A DNA stretch of 64,000 nt from Gammaproteobacteria bacterium (GTDB lineage Bacteria; Pseudomonadota; Gammaproteobacteria; Pseudomonadales; Azotimanducaceae), in contig JAPOVK010000025.1 in NCBI GenBank assembly GCA_026708185.1, forward strand, positions 24,955 to 88,954, read 5' to 3'. The notes under the pieces are model-generated. The model worked only from the letters and a program-made list of their open reading frames with translations, was not told the origin of the DNA and made no database searches. Both the position numbers and the translations under genes were made by a program. Shown here one piece after another: positions 17,097-27,457 of the stretch. How positions within the stretch are numbered: position 1 is the first letter of the stretch; every line of letters starts with the position of its first letter.

Positions 17097-18789
17097 CCTA
17101 GCCGCCTTGACCGACGCAGGCGTCCTTGCGGACATAGACCGCTACTTCGGCGAGTCCTTAGCCGATCTCGGTGGCACGCCGGAGATATGTCTGTCTGCTG
17201 CCGTGGTGAGCGCGATGTACAGGGCCGGCCATGCTTGCCTCCCACTGGCGGAGGCGGGAAAGCCGATCAACGAGGTGGCACCTAGGGCGACGAACGAAAT
17301 CGACGAGGCGATGGGCCAGGCAACCGGAGTGCGACTGCCTGCGCACGATGCGTGGCGCGACGCTTTGGCTGCGAGCCCGGTGGTTGCGACCGACGGTGCC
17401 TTCGATCCGCCGCGTCCCCTCGTCCTCGATCAGGACCGCCTGTACCTGCATCGTCTGCATCAGGCGGAATGCCGGCTCGCTGCACGGATGCTCGCGCTCG
17501 CGGCCCGGCGTGCGCCCGAGCCGGTACCGGACGCCACCGGCTTCTCAGACATTCCTGACGCTGCGATCAAGGCCGCGATGGACGGGCTTTGCATCGTCAC
17601 CGGCGGCCCCGGCACCGGCAAGACGACCTTGGCGGCCAGCCTCATCGGGCTGCTCGTGGCCACCGGCACCGCCAAGCCCTCGCGGATCGGCCTCGTCGCG
17701 CCAACGGGCAAGGCCGCGACGCGCCTGCAGGAGGCCGTTAAGAGTCAGCTTGGTGAACGCAGCCTCAGCAGCCGCGTTCCCGCCCTCGCCGGTTTCCAAC
17801 CGGACGCCAGCACTATCCATCGTCTGCTGAACCGCCCGGCGTTGCCGCTCGACGCGTTGATCGTCGACGAATGCTCGATGGTCGACCTCTCACTGATGAC
17901 ACGCCTCGCCGACGCCCTGCCGGACGCCTGCCGGCTCGTCCTGCTCGGCGACGCCGAGCAGCTCGCGTCGGTGGAGCCCGGGTCCGTGTTCAGCGACCTG
18001 TGCGGCGTCGGCGAGGAATCCCCTCTCGCCCACTGCATCGTCCGCCTGACCCACAGCCATCGATTCGACCCCGCCCAGGGCATCGGCCGCCTGGCTGACG
18101 CCATAGTTCGCGGCGACGCCACCGCGGCTCTGGCCACGCTGCGTTCGGACGCCGACGGGCAGACCTGCCTGGCCCCCCTCGATGACGAAATCGCGTTCGA
18201 GTCCTTCGCTGACGAATGCGCCACCCAATGGCGCGGGCACATCACGGCGCTGCGCACAGAGCCGGGGGCCGCCCTGCCGTTCCCGTCGCGCCGCGTTCTC
18301 TGCGCCCACCGCCACGGCCCCTACGGCGTCAACCGCCTCAACCGCTTGGTGGAACGTCGCCTACGCGAAATCGGTGCGATCAGCGACGAAGAGTTCTTCG
18401 TCGGCCGCCCGATCATCGTGACGCGCAACGATCGCCACACGGGCCTGTCCAACGGCGATACCGGCGTTGTCGTAGACACCGACGGGCGACACCAGGTCTG
18501 GTTCCCGGAGTTGGACAACGCCGAGGGTCGATTCCTGGTCTCCCCGTACCGGCTACCCCAGCACGAGAGCTTCTTCGCGCTCACCGTTCACCGCGCACAA
18601 GGCTCCGAGTATGACGAAGTGCTGTTCGTGCCCGGGCGCGCCGAGTCGCCGGTGTGCACGCGCGAGTTGTTCTACACCGCCGTCACGCGGGCCAGGGAGC
18701 GGGTCACCGTGCTTGCCCAGGAACCGGCCGTTGAGGCTGCCGTCGAGCGCGTCACGACCCGCGCAAGTGGACTGGGCACTCGGCTCTAG
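17089..18789 (+). CDS. recD: Exodeoxyribonuclease V subunit alpha
   Basis: The 5'-to-3' helicase subunit of RecBCD, 566 residues, slightly shorter than the 608 of E. coli. Walker A is GGPGTGKTT near residues 171-179, Walker B follows as LIVDECSMVDLSLM, and the C terminus keeps the SF1B motif (FALTVHRAQGSEYDEVLFV...FYTAVTRARERV). The short N-terminal domain that contacts RecC is present. A GGAGG lies just before the ATG, which overlaps the end of recB. The gene ends the operon; the following CoA-transferase gene is convergent, with 13 bases between. Confidence 0.95.
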   Translation: MTDLAALTDAGVLADIDRYFGESLADLGGTPEICLSAAVVSAMYRAGHACLPLAEAGKPINEVAPRATNEIDEAMGQATGVRLPAHDAWRDALAASPVVATDGAFDPPRPLVLDQDRLYLHRLHQAECRLAARMLALAARRAPEPVPDATGFSDIPDAAIKAAMDGLCIVTGGPGTGKTTLAASLIGLLVATGTAKPSRIGLVAPTGKAATRLQEAVKSQLGERSLSSRVPALAGFQPDASTIHRLLNRPALPLDALIVDECSMVDLSLMTRLADALPDACRLVLLGDAEQLASVEPGSVFSDLCGVGEESPLAHCIVRLTHSHRFDPAQGIGRLADAIVRGDATAALATLRSDADGQTCLAPLDDEIAFESFADECATQWRGHITALRTEPGAALPFPSRRVLCAHRHGPYGVNRLNRLVERRLREIGAISDEEFFVGRPIIVTRNDRHTGLSNGDTGVVVDTDGRHQVWFPELDNAEGRFLVSPYRLPQHESFFALTVHRAQGSEYDEVLFVPGRAESPVCTRELFYTAVTRARERVTVLAQEPAVEAAVERVTTRASGLGTRL

Positions 18790-18802
18790 CAATAGCCGGA
18801 CT

Positions 18803-20065
18803 TCACGGGGCGCCGTCGGGCGCGCCCACCACCCCGCGGGAGATCATGGCCTCGATGTCATACGCATCGACGCCCGCCTGAGCCAGGACTTCGCGGGTAT
18901 GCCGGCCAAGCACGGGCGATGGCGCCGCGCTGGCCAGTGGCGTGGCCGAGAACTTCACCGGGGGCGCCACCACCGTCATCGGGCCGACCTGCTCGTGATC
19001 CAGCCGCACAACGTAGTCGTTCGCCAGCACCTGCGCATCGGTCAGCACCTGGTCCTTCAGCAGCACAGGACCCGCCGGCACGCTGATGCGCTCGAACTCG
19101 GCAAGCCAGTGCGCAACCGGTCGACCGCGGATCGCCGCTGCGACCCGGCCGCGCATGGCACGCGTGTGCGCCGCGATGTCCTCGGGCACGAAACCCTCCT
19201 GGTCGAGCGTCGGGTCGGTCACGCCGAGCACCGCGACGGCCCGTCGCTGCAGGCCGCGTCCGCCCGCGGCCAACGCCAGCAACCCGTCCTGCGCCTGGAA
19301 GACGCCGTAGTACGGCGGTTCGATCGCCGGCTTGACGGTGTTCCGGTGCTCCAGGACGTCCCCGAGCGACCGCCCATCCCGGAAGGCGCGCTCCAGGTAG
19401 TCGACGAAGTCGTCCCGCCAGCCGTCCACTGCGTCGATATGGTTAACCGAGTTGTTCTGCAAGACCAGCGCAGCCTGCAGCAGGGACACGTCGAGACGTT
19501 GGCCCCGCCCGCGGCGCTCGCGGTCGTAGAGGGCGGTGGCGATGCCCCAGGCCAGGAGCATGGCGGCCGTGTAGTCGACCACCGGGTCGTTCAGCGGCAC
19601 CGGACCGTCCGCCCCCACCGGTGCGAGACCCGTATAGGCCTGCAGGACCATGTCCATGCCCGCCTTGTGGCTGAGCGGTCCGTGCTTGCCGAAACCGGTG
19701 TTCTCGGCGTAGATCAGTCGGGCGTTGGTCGCCGCGAGCGTGTCGTAGTCCAAGCCAAGTTCTGCCGCCTGCCCCGGACGGAAGTTCGCGATCACGACAT
19801 CCGTGCGATCGAGTAGGCGATGCAAGGCCTGCAGCACATCGGCGTCGGAGAGCTTCACGGCGATGCTGCGCTTGCCGCGGTTCTTGTTCAGGAACTGGCG
19901 CGCCTCGGTCGGCGACAGCCGCGTCCCGTTGCGACGCGCATCGTCGCCGTGCAGCGGCTCCACCTTGATGACGTCGGCACCGCCGTCGGCCATCAACTGC
20001 CCGCAATAGGGCGCGGCGATGAAGCGCCCGAACTCGACGACGGTCAACCCATGGAACGGACCCAC
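18803..20065 (-). CDS. Class III CoA-transferase (CaiB/BaiF family)
   Basis: A 420-residue formyl-CoA/carnitine-CoA transferase family protein that moves CoA between carboxylic acids through an aspartyl-CoA anhydride. The family signature GLTVVEFGRFIAAPYCGQLMADGGADVIKVEP opens the protein, and the catalytic Asp is Asp138 in KAGMDMVLQAYTGL. LYAENTGFG-like and NFRPG motifs are also present. The substrate is not predictable: the family covers carnitine, bile acids, mesaconate and many others. The GTG start at 20065 has AGGAGG about six bases upstream. The gene stands alone, convergent with recD and divergent from the ankyrin gene. Confidence 0.88.
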   Translation of the reverse strand: MGPFHGLTVVEFGRFIAAPYCGQLMADGGADVIKVEPLHGDDARRNGTRLSPTEARQFLNKNRGKRSIAVKLSDADVLQALHRLLDRTDVVIANFRPGQAAELGLDYDTLAATNARLIYAENTGFGKHGPLSHKAGMDMVLQAYTGLAPVGADGPVPLNDPVVDYTAAMLLAWGIATALYDRERRGRGQRLDVSLLQAALVLQNNSVNHIDAVDGWRDDFVDYLERAFRDGRSLGDVLEHRNTVKPAIEPPYYGVFQAQDGLLALAAGGRGLQRRAVAVLGVTDPTLDQEGFVPEDIAAHTRAMRGRVAAAIRGRPVAHWLAEFERISVPAGPVLLKDQVLTDAQVLANDYVVRLDHEQVGPMTVVAPPVKFSATPLASAAPSPVLGRHTREVLAQAGVDAYDIEAMISRGVVGAPDGAP

Positions 20066-20136
20066 ATCCGCCTCCTCATTCCCATGCCGCGAGGATCATA
20101 CGCTGCCAACAGCCGCGGTCGCGGGCTGCCTTCCGC

Positions 20137-20142
20137 TATAGT
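20137..20142 (+). promoter_or_regulatory. Possible -10 box upstream of the first ankyrin gene
   Basis: TATAGT lies 28 bases before the ATG at 20171, which would place the transcript start near 20149. No convincing -35 box is seen at the right distance. Confidence 0.3.
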
Positions 20143-20170
20143 CACCCCGCGACGCTGGTGCAGACGGACG

Positions 20171-20893
20171 ATGCTGAGCCTAGACAAGGACGACCCTCGG
20201 GCCATCGAGATCACGGCGGCGATCCGGGTTGGCGACACCGACCGGGTTGCCGCCGCCTTGAAGGCCAATCCGGGACTTGAGACAGCGGTGATCCGCGACG
20301 GCAAGGGCGCCGGACGCACACTCCTGCACATGGCCACGGATTGGCCAGGCCACTTTTCGAACGTGGCCGCCACGATCGCGGTGCTGGCCAGCGCCGGCGC
20401 GGATCCAAACGCCGGGCTCTACGACTCGCCGATCGATGCATGCGAGACGCCGTTGCACTGGGCCGCCTCTTCGGACGACGTTGCGGCCATCGACGCCTTG
20501 CTTGACAACGGCGCGGACATCGAAGCCCCGGGCGCCGTCTTGACCTGGGGGACGGCGATGTCGGACGCGGTGATCTTCGCCCAGTGGAACGCCGCTCGCC
20601 GTCTGCTCGCACGCGGGGCGAAGACGACCCTCACGCAAGCCGCGGCGCTGGGTCTCCTCGACCGCGTCCGCGAACTGTGCACGGGGAGCGAACCGGCGAG
20701 GAACGAGGTCACTGCGGCGCTCTGGCACGCGTGTCGCGGCGGGCAGCAGTCCACGGCGGACTACCTGCTCGGCCAAGGCGCCGACCTGCATTGGGTCGGG
20801 TTCAAGGACTGGACGCCGCTGCAGGCCGCCGAGGACAGCGGCAACCACGCCCTTGTCGACGCGCTATGCTCCCGGGGCGCTCGCCGCGCTTAG
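20171..20893 (+). CDS. Ankyrin-repeat protein
   Basis: A 240-residue soluble protein made mostly of ankyrin-type helical repeats. Repeat-like units include TLLHMATDWPG...AATIAVLASAGADPNA, TPLHWAASSDDVAAIDALLDNGADIEA and ALWHACRGGQQSTADYLLGQGADLH, ending in TPLQAAEDSGNHALVDALCSRGA. Such repeats mediate protein binding; no enzymatic domain is present. No signal peptide is visible, so a cytoplasmic location is likely unless exported by a dedicated secretion system. The open frame extends upstream to 19820, but that part is antisense to the CoA-transferase gene, so I start at the ATG at 20171. A second ankyrin protein is at 34114. Confidence 0.8.
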   Translation: MLSLDKDDPRAIEITAAIRVGDTDRVAAALKANPGLETAVIRDGKGAGRTLLHMATDWPGHFSNVAATIAVLASAGADPNAGLYDSPIDACETPLHWAASSDDVAAIDALLDNGADIEAPGAVLTWGTAMSDAVIFAQWNAARRLLARGAKTTLTQAAALGLLDRVRELCTGSEPARNEVTAALWHACRGGQQSTADYLLGQGADLHWVGFKDWTPLQAAEDSGNHALVDALCSRGARRA

Positions 20894-20909
20894 GCCGGAG
20901 GCATTCGCG

Positions 20910-22436
20910 TCACGGCGCTCGGCAATCGAAACTCGCCGCGTCGTCCTTGTCGCCTTCGCCGCGGTAGCGCGCCAGTTCCGGATAGGGGCACAACGGGCGA
21001 CTGAAGCGACGCTGCTGCGCAACGCTCTCGTCAGGCGCCAAGTGCGCCATCTCGACCGGTTCCGGCGTCTTGGCGACGAGCCGGTCAGGCGCCGTCCCCT
21101 GCTCGCGCCAAGCGACCAGCGGCTCGACGTAATCCGTCTCCCAAGCGCCGGGCCCGCCGGCGCAATGCACCATGCCGGGCACCATGAACAGCCGTAGGAA
21201 GTCGTCGGTGGCCCAGTCGCCCATGGTCTGCTTGACGCCATTCAGGTAGTCGATAGCGCGTTGCGGGCGCAGTGGGAAGTCATTCCATCCTTGATACATC
21301 AATAACTTGCCACCGCGATCACGAAACTCGCTCAAGTCGTAGGTGCCGACGTCCAAGGGCGACGTGGCATCGGCGATCACGTCCCGATCCGCCACGGGGT
21401 CGAAGACTTCGACGTCGAAGCCCGGCGTGTGGCGCATCATCAACGTCAGCAGTTCGCCTACCCCGGCGAGAATGGACTCGCCGCCGAAGGCCTCGTTGGG
21501 GAGCATCCAGAATCGCCAGTCGCCGGCCGCCTCCGCGCCGGGCGGCACGCCCGGCGAGAGCACGTTGCCGTCGGCGTCGGTCATGTCCGCGTAGACGAAG
21601 CGGGCCGTGTCGATCTGGCCGGCCGTCAGGCAGCCGTCCGTTTCGCCGTCTTCGCACAGGAGCGCACCGGCGTCGAAGACCTCGCTCGTACACAGACGCG
21701 GGTCGTTGATCACCCCGTCCTCCACGCCGTCCAAGCCATCGCAGGCTTTGCGCGATGCGTTGTCGAGGACGCGCAGGGCGTCCGGCGTGAGCGGGTTCTT
21801 GCTGTGCACGCGGTGGACGCCGACCGCCCACGGCACGAACTCCTCGAATCGAAACACGGGCGCGCCGGCGATGATGCCGTCGTAGTCGTTCGGGAACCGA
21901 GTCGCTTCCAGCATGGCGGCACGGCCGCCGTTCGAGCACCCCTGAAGGTACGAGAACTCGATGTCCCGGCCATAGAAATGCGTGACGATCCGTTTCGCGG
22001 CCTGGGTCGCGAGGTGGACGCCGCGATAGGCGTAGTCCAACAGCGCCTCCGGTTGCCGGTAGAACGCGTTGCCCTCGCTCGCTTCGTGACCCGTGTCTGT
22101 CGACGCCATCGCGAACCCGCGCGACAGGAGGCTGGTCGTATCGCCGATGACGCCTGCGCCCCCGCCGACGGTCGAGAACATGAGGCGACCGTTCCAGGTC
22201 ACCTCGTTGGCGACGATGGGCATCCTCACCTCGAAGCGAATGGCCCGGTTGATCACGCCGCGAACCCTGCAGTGCCAAGGGGCTTCGTCGGTTCCCAGCA
22301 CCTCGATCCCCGGCTCGATCGCGTGGGAAAGATCCGTGAGCCGTACGAGGTTGTGGCACCTGAGCCCCCAGGCGCCGGCCGTCGCAGGCAATGCGAAAAG
22401 CACAAGGACGCTGGCGACAAGGGTTGCCTTTGCCAT
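20910..22436 (-). CDS. Secreted tannase/feruloyl esterase-family protein
   Basis: A 508-residue alpha/beta-hydrolase of the tannase/feruloyl esterase family, which cleaves esters of phenolic acids and other aromatic esters. A signal peptide is likely: a short basic start, the hydrophobic LVASVLVLFALPATA and an Ala-rich cleavage zone near residue 22. The nucleophile is Ser168 in GCSNGGR; the Asp in YQGWNDFPLRP and the His in PGMVHCAGG complete the triad. The Cys beside the Ser and the Cys after the His match the disulfide typical of this family. I prefer the ATG at 22436 to the TTG nine bases upstream. Periplasmic or secreted location is inferred, and the natural substrate is unknown. Confidence 0.85.
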   Translation of the reverse strand: MAKATLVASVLVLFALPATAGAWGLRCHNLVRLTDLSHAIEPGIEVLGTDEAPWHCRVRGVINRAIRFEVRMPIVANEVTWNGRLMFSTVGGGAGVIGDTTSLLSRGFAMASTDTGHEASEGNAFYRQPEALLDYAYRGVHLATQAAKRIVTHFYGRDIEFSYLQGCSNGGRAAMLEATRFPNDYDGIIAGAPVFRFEEFVPWAVGVHRVHSKNPLTPDALRVLDNASRKACDGLDGVEDGVINDPRLCTSEVFDAGALLCEDGETDGCLTAGQIDTARFVYADMTDADGNVLSPGVPPGAEAAGDWRFWMLPNEAFGGESILAGVGELLTLMMRHTPGFDVEVFDPVADRDVIADATSPLDVGTYDLSEFRDRGGKLLMYQGWNDFPLRPQRAIDYLNGVKQTMGDWATDDFLRLFMVPGMVHCAGGPGAWETDYVEPLVAWREQGTAPDRLVAKTPEPVEMAHLAPDESVAQQRRFSRPLCPYPELARYRGEGDKDDAASFDCRAP

Positions 22437-22529
22437 GGGATCCAACCGGTCAATACGAAGCGTCGCAGCTTACCACCCCGTCCACGTTGGCACCTTGTCG
22501 CGCCGCACGTCTTACCCCAAACTCGCCCG

Positions 22530-23174
22530 ATGCTTGAGACCATAGAGATCGACGCCCGCGACGCCGCCGGCACGGTGATCTGGCTGCACGGGCTTGGCGC
22601 CGACGGCAACGACTTCGAACCGGTGGCGGCCATGCTCGACTTGGCGAACCCGGTGCGTTTCGTGTTCCCGCATGCACCGACGCGGGCAGTGACCATCAAC
22701 GGCGGCATGGAGATGCGCGCCTGGTACGACGTGGATCCTCGCGCGCCGCTTTCCGGAACTGCGGACATCGAAACATCGGCTAGCCAAGTCGAGGAACTCG
22801 TCGAGGCCGAGGAGGCCCGCGGCATCCCCCGAGACCGGGTCGTGCTCGCCGGCTTCTCACAAGGCGGCGTCATCGCCTTGCACCTCGGCCTTCGCTCCAC
22901 CGCCCGATTCGCCGGCATCATGGCGCTGTCGACCTACGTGCACGACCATGAACACATCGGCGAGGAAGTCAGCTTCGCAAGCATCGACGTGCCGATCCTC
23001 ATGGCGCACGGCCAAATGGATCCCATGATCCCCATCGCCCGCGCCATCACCTCCCGCGAGAGCCTGACCAGCCTCGGCTACGACGTCGACTGGCGCGTCT
23101 ACGGGATGGGGCACCAAGTCTGTCCCGAGGAAATTGCCGACATCTCGGCCTGGCTCGACGCCCGTTTCGGCTAG
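22530..23174 (+). CDS. Carboxylesterase / phospholipase-type alpha/beta hydrolase
   Basis: A 214-residue esterase of the phospholipase/carboxylesterase (APT1-like) family. The catalytic triad is Ser110 in LAGFSQGG, Asp164 in HGQMDPMIP and His195 in GMGHQVCPEE. The oxyanion region WLHGLGADGNDF lies at residues 19-29. Family members hydrolyse short acyl esters and, in some cases, thioesters; substrate cannot be inferred. No signal peptide is visible, so it is likely cytoplasmic. The in-frame sequence upstream to 21429 is antisense to the tannase gene and was excluded. The gene lies between the divergent tannase-like gene and argC. Confidence 0.9.
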   Translation: MLETIEIDARDAAGTVIWLHGLGADGNDFEPVAAMLDLANPVRFVFPHAPTRAVTINGGMEMRAWYDVDPRAPLSGTADIETSASQVEELVEAEEARGIPRDRVVLAGFSQGGVIALHLGLRSTARFAGIMALSTYVHDHEHIGEEVSFASIDVPILMAHGQMDPMIPIARAITSRESLTSLGYDVDWRVYGMGHQVCPEEIADISAWLDARFG

Positions 23175-23202
23175 CAAACCACGGCCTGCGCGGCGAAATC
23201 TA

Positions 23203-23208
23203 TATAAT
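23203..23208 (+). promoter_or_regulatory. Probable -10 box of the argC-led gene group
   Basis: A consensus TATAAT lies 30 bases before the argC ATG, followed by a GC-rich discriminator. The -35 region is weak. It is the only clear promoter element before the argC to hisC run of closely spaced genes. Confidence 0.45.
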
Positions 23209-23237
23209 CGCCGCGCCGTGCCACCTTTGCCCCTGCC

Positions 23238-24224
23238 ATGACCTATACCGTGTTCATCGACGGCCAAGCCGGCACGACGGGTCTGGAACTGGCCGCGCGC
23301 CTCTCGACACACCCGCTCATCGACCTGCTCGCCATCGAAAACCGGTTCCGCAAGGACGCGGAGCGCCGTCGCAGCCTGTTCGAACAAGCGGACGTGGTGG
23401 CGCTCTGCCTGCCCGACGACGCCGCCCGCGAGGCGGTGCGGCTCGAGCCCGGTGCACGCTTCCTCGACGCCAGCACCGCCCACCGGACGAGCCCGGACTG
23501 GACCTACGGCCTGCCCGAACTCGGCGAAGGCCAGCGCGAGGCGATCCACGCAAGCGCGCGGGTCGCGAACCCGGGCTGCTATCCCACGGGTTTCGTGCTG
23601 TCCATTCGACCGTTGATCGAAGCCGGGCTGCTCGACCCCGCCCTGCCCCTGCGGCTGAACGCCGTCTCGGGCTACTCGGGGGGCGGCAAAAGCATGATCG
23701 CCAAGTACCAGTCGTGCGACAAGCCGGCCTTGCGGACCCGGCCGTACGGTTTCGGCCTGGCCCACAAGCACGTGCCCGAAATGCACCGCTACGCGAAGAC
23801 GGACTCGGCCCCGCTGTTCACACCTTCCGTCGGCCACTACTACCGCGGGATGCTCGTCCAGGTGGCGCTCTTCACACGCGAACTCAGTGGCAAGGCGAAG
23901 CCCTCCGACGTCTGGCGCGCGCTCGCCGACCGCTACCGTGACGAACCCTTCGTCCATGTCCACGGCCTGCACCCGGAGAACGCGCTGGACGACGGATTCC
24001 TGTCGCCGACATCGCGCAACGGCTCTAACCACCTCGATCTCATGGTCTTTGCCAGCGACGAGCAACTGCTTATCGTGAGTCGCTACGACAACCTCGGCAA
24101 GGGAGCGGCAGGCGCTGCCGTACAGAACCTCAACCTGATGCTCGGTCTGACGGAGACCGAAGGTCTGCTCGTCGCACCGGCGACATGCGGCGATGGCCAA
24201 GGGAGTCCCAACGAGAATGTCTGA
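23238..24224 (+). CDS. argC: N-acetyl-gamma-glutamyl-phosphate reductase (short, type 2)
   Basis: Third enzyme of arginine synthesis: NADPH-dependent reduction of N-acetylglutamyl phosphate to the semialdehyde. The N terminus shows the Rossmann GQAGTTGLEL motif, and the catalytic cysteine is Cys114 in VANPGCYPTG. The 328-residue length and the GYSGGGKSMI and HKHVPEMHRY segments fit the shorter type 2 form, found in some proteobacteria. It starts a run of closely spaced genes in the same direction. Its last bases overlap the aminotransferase gene. The group mixes arginine, histidine and other functions, so it does not form a pathway operon. Confidence 0.93.
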   Translation: MTYTVFIDGQAGTTGLELAARLSTHPLIDLLAIENRFRKDAERRRSLFEQADVVALCLPDDAAREAVRLEPGARFLDASTAHRTSPDWTYGLPELGEGQREAIHASARVANPGCYPTGFVLSIRPLIEAGLLDPALPLRLNAVSGYSGGGKSMIAKYQSCDKPALRTRPYGFGLAHKHVPEMHRYAKTDSAPLFTPSVGHYYRGMLVQVALFTRELSGKAKPSDVWRALADRYRDEPFVHVHGLHPENALDDGFLSPTSRNGSNHLDLMVFASDEQLLIVSRYDNLGKGAAGAAVQNLNLMLGLTETEGLLVAPATCGDGQGSPNENV

Positions 24225-25436
24225 CCGATCCGAGCTGGAGTCGCGCTACCTTGCCCTGAAGGGCGCGAACCTCGCGCTCGACCTCACCCGCGGCAAGCCC
24301 GCGGCCGACCAGTTGGACCTCTCCAATGCCCTGGACGGCATCCTGGCGGGGAACTACTGCGCCGAGGACGGCACGGATGTGCGCAACTACGGCAACCTGC
24401 GCGGTCTCCCCGAGGCACGTGCCCTCGGCGCGCGCCTCCTCGATGTCGATCCGGACGAGGTCATGGCCGGCGGAAACGCCAGCCTGACGATCATGTTCTT
24501 CGTCCTCGATGCGGCCATGAACGCCGGCCTCCGCAGCGCCCCGTGGCGTGAATCGGGTCCGGCCAAGGCGATTTGCCCCGTGCCCGGCTACGACCGGCAT
24601 TTCGTCGTCGCCGAGGCGGTGGGCATGGAGCTGGTGAGCGTGCCGATGACCGACGACGGACCGGACATGGACGCCGTCGAGGACCTTGTCGCCAACGACC
24701 CCGCGATCCGGTGCATCTGGTGCGTGCCGAAGTACTCCAACCCCACCGGTTGCATCTATTCGCCGGAAACTGTGCGCCGACTCGCCGCGTTGCCGCGCAA
24801 GGCCGCAGGCTCGTTCCTGGTGCTATGGGACAACGCCTACGCCGTGCACGACTTCCACTTTCCGCCGCGACCTCTGACGCCGATACTGCCCTTGGCGAAG
24901 GCTGCGGGCACGGTCGACTCGATCGCCATGTTCGCATCGACCTCGAAGGTCACATTCTCCGGCGGCGGGATCGCCTTTCTCGGCGGTTCCGAGAACTTCC
25001 TGGCCGCCATGGACGCCCGGCTCTCGACGTACATGATCGGGCCGGACAAGGTGAATCAGCTTCGCCACGTGCGCTTCCTGGGCGACGGACTCGAAGAACA
25101 CATGCGCGCGCACGCCGACCTTGCCCGCCCGAAATTCGAAGCGGTCCAGCGCGGTCTCGAACGCGGCCTGGCCGGGACCGGCCTCGCGACCTGGACCAAG
25201 CCCGAGGGCGGCTATTTCGTCTCGGTCGATACCGTGCCGGGGCTCGCGAAGTCCGTAGTCGCCCTCGCCGCCGAGCTGGGCGTAGCGCTGACGCCGGCAG
25301 GTGCGACCTTCCCGCACGGCAAGGATCCGGAAGACCGCAACATCCGCCTGGCGCCGACCTTCGCCACCCTCGAGGAAGTCGAGGCTAGCGTGGATGTCTT
25401 CACCCTCTGCGTCCGACTTGCGGCGGCGCAACGCGG

Positions 25437-25440
<4 letters not shown>
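24217..25440 (+). CDS. PLP-dependent class I aminotransferase (aspartate aminotransferase, class Ic type)
   Basis: A 407-residue fold-type I aminotransferase related to the actinobacterial-type aspartate aminotransferase subgroup (PF12897-like). The PLP lysine is Lys244 in FASTSKVTFSGGG. YSNPTGCIYS (173-182) carries the substrate/PLP-binding Asn, and WDNAYAVHDF (204-213) has the PLP pyridine-binding Asp and Tyr. Transamination of aspartate with 2-oxoglutarate is the likely reaction but specificity is not proven. I start at the ATG at 24217, eight bases before the argC stop, where GGGAG lies a suitable distance upstream; the ATG at 24193 is an alternative. The stop overlaps the next gene as ATGA. 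Confidence 0.85.
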
Positions 25441-26603
<1,163 letters not shown>

Positions 26604-26605
26604 CA

Positions 26606-27427
26606 ATGGGTGAGAAAACGACCGTCGGCATCGTGCAGATGTGCGCGACGAACGACGTCGAGCGGAACGTCGACACCACCCTGTCCCTGACCAAGGCAGC
26701 GGCCGATGCGGGCGCTCGCGTTGTTTTCGTGCCAGAGGCCTTTGCCTTCATCGGCCCGGAGCGCGAGCGCAGACTCATCCTGGAACCGCTGCCATCGGGC
26801 GGGCCGATCCTCAGGAACTGCGCCGAAGTCGCCCGCAGTGCCGGGATCGACCTCGTCCTCGGCGGCTTCGCCGAAGCCGCCGAGGACGGTCGGGCGTTCA
26901 ACACCTGCGTGCACATCGGACCAAGCGGCGGAATCGCCAGCCTGTATCGCAAGATCCACCTTTTCGACGTGGACATGGTGGACGGTACGCGCGTACTGGA
27001 GTCGCGGGGCACGGCACCGGGCGACCGCGCGGTGGTCACCGACACCCCTTTCGGTCCGCTAGGCCTCACGGTCTGCTACGACGTGCGCTTTCCCCTCCTC
27101 TACCAAGCCCTGGCCGATCTTGGCGCCACGGCCATCACGGTCCCCAGCGCGTTCTTCAAGAACACCGGCAAGGCCCATTGGCACGTCCTCCTGCGAGCCC
27201 GGGCCATCGAATGCCAGTGCTACGTCATCGCCCCTGCACAGCACGGCGACCACGGCCACCGCGGCCGACAGTCCTATGGGCACGGACTCGTGGTCGATCC
27301 CTGGGGCGACGTCATCGCTGAATGCGACGAGGGCGACGGCTTTGCGCTGACCGACATCGACCCCGAACGCGTAGCGAGCGTAAGGGCGGAGTTGCCGAGC
27401 CTTGACAACCGGCGCGCGTTCTCGTGA
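26606..27427 (+). CDS. Carbon-nitrogen hydrolase (nitrilase superfamily, Nit1-like)
   Basis: A 273-residue amidase of the nitrilase superfamily. The catalytic triad is Glu44 in VFVPEAFAF, Lys116 in LYRKIHLFDV and Cys157 in LTVCYDVRFP. The YDVRFPLLYQ segment and overall length resemble Nit1/NitFhit proteins, some of which are deaminated-glutathione amidases; related proteins are annotated simply as carbon-nitrogen hydrolases. The metabolic repair role is therefore plausible but not established. The ATG at 26606 lies two bases after the helicase stop. No signal peptide is present. Confidence 0.85.
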   Translation: MGEKTTVGIVQMCATNDVERNVDTTLSLTKAAADAGARVVFVPEAFAFIGPERERRLILEPLPSGGPILRNCAEVARSAGIDLVLGGFAEAAEDGRAFNTCVHIGPSGGIASLYRKIHLFDVDMVDGTRVLESRGTAPGDRAVVTDTPFGPLGLTVCYDVRFPLLYQALADLGATAITVPSAFFKNTGKAHWHVLLRARAIECQCYVIAPAQHGDHGHRGRQSYGHGLVVDPWGDVIAECDEGDGFALTDIDPERVASVRAELPSLDNRRAFS

Positions 27428-27457
27428 TCGCCACGAGACCACATCGGGCAAGGCCGG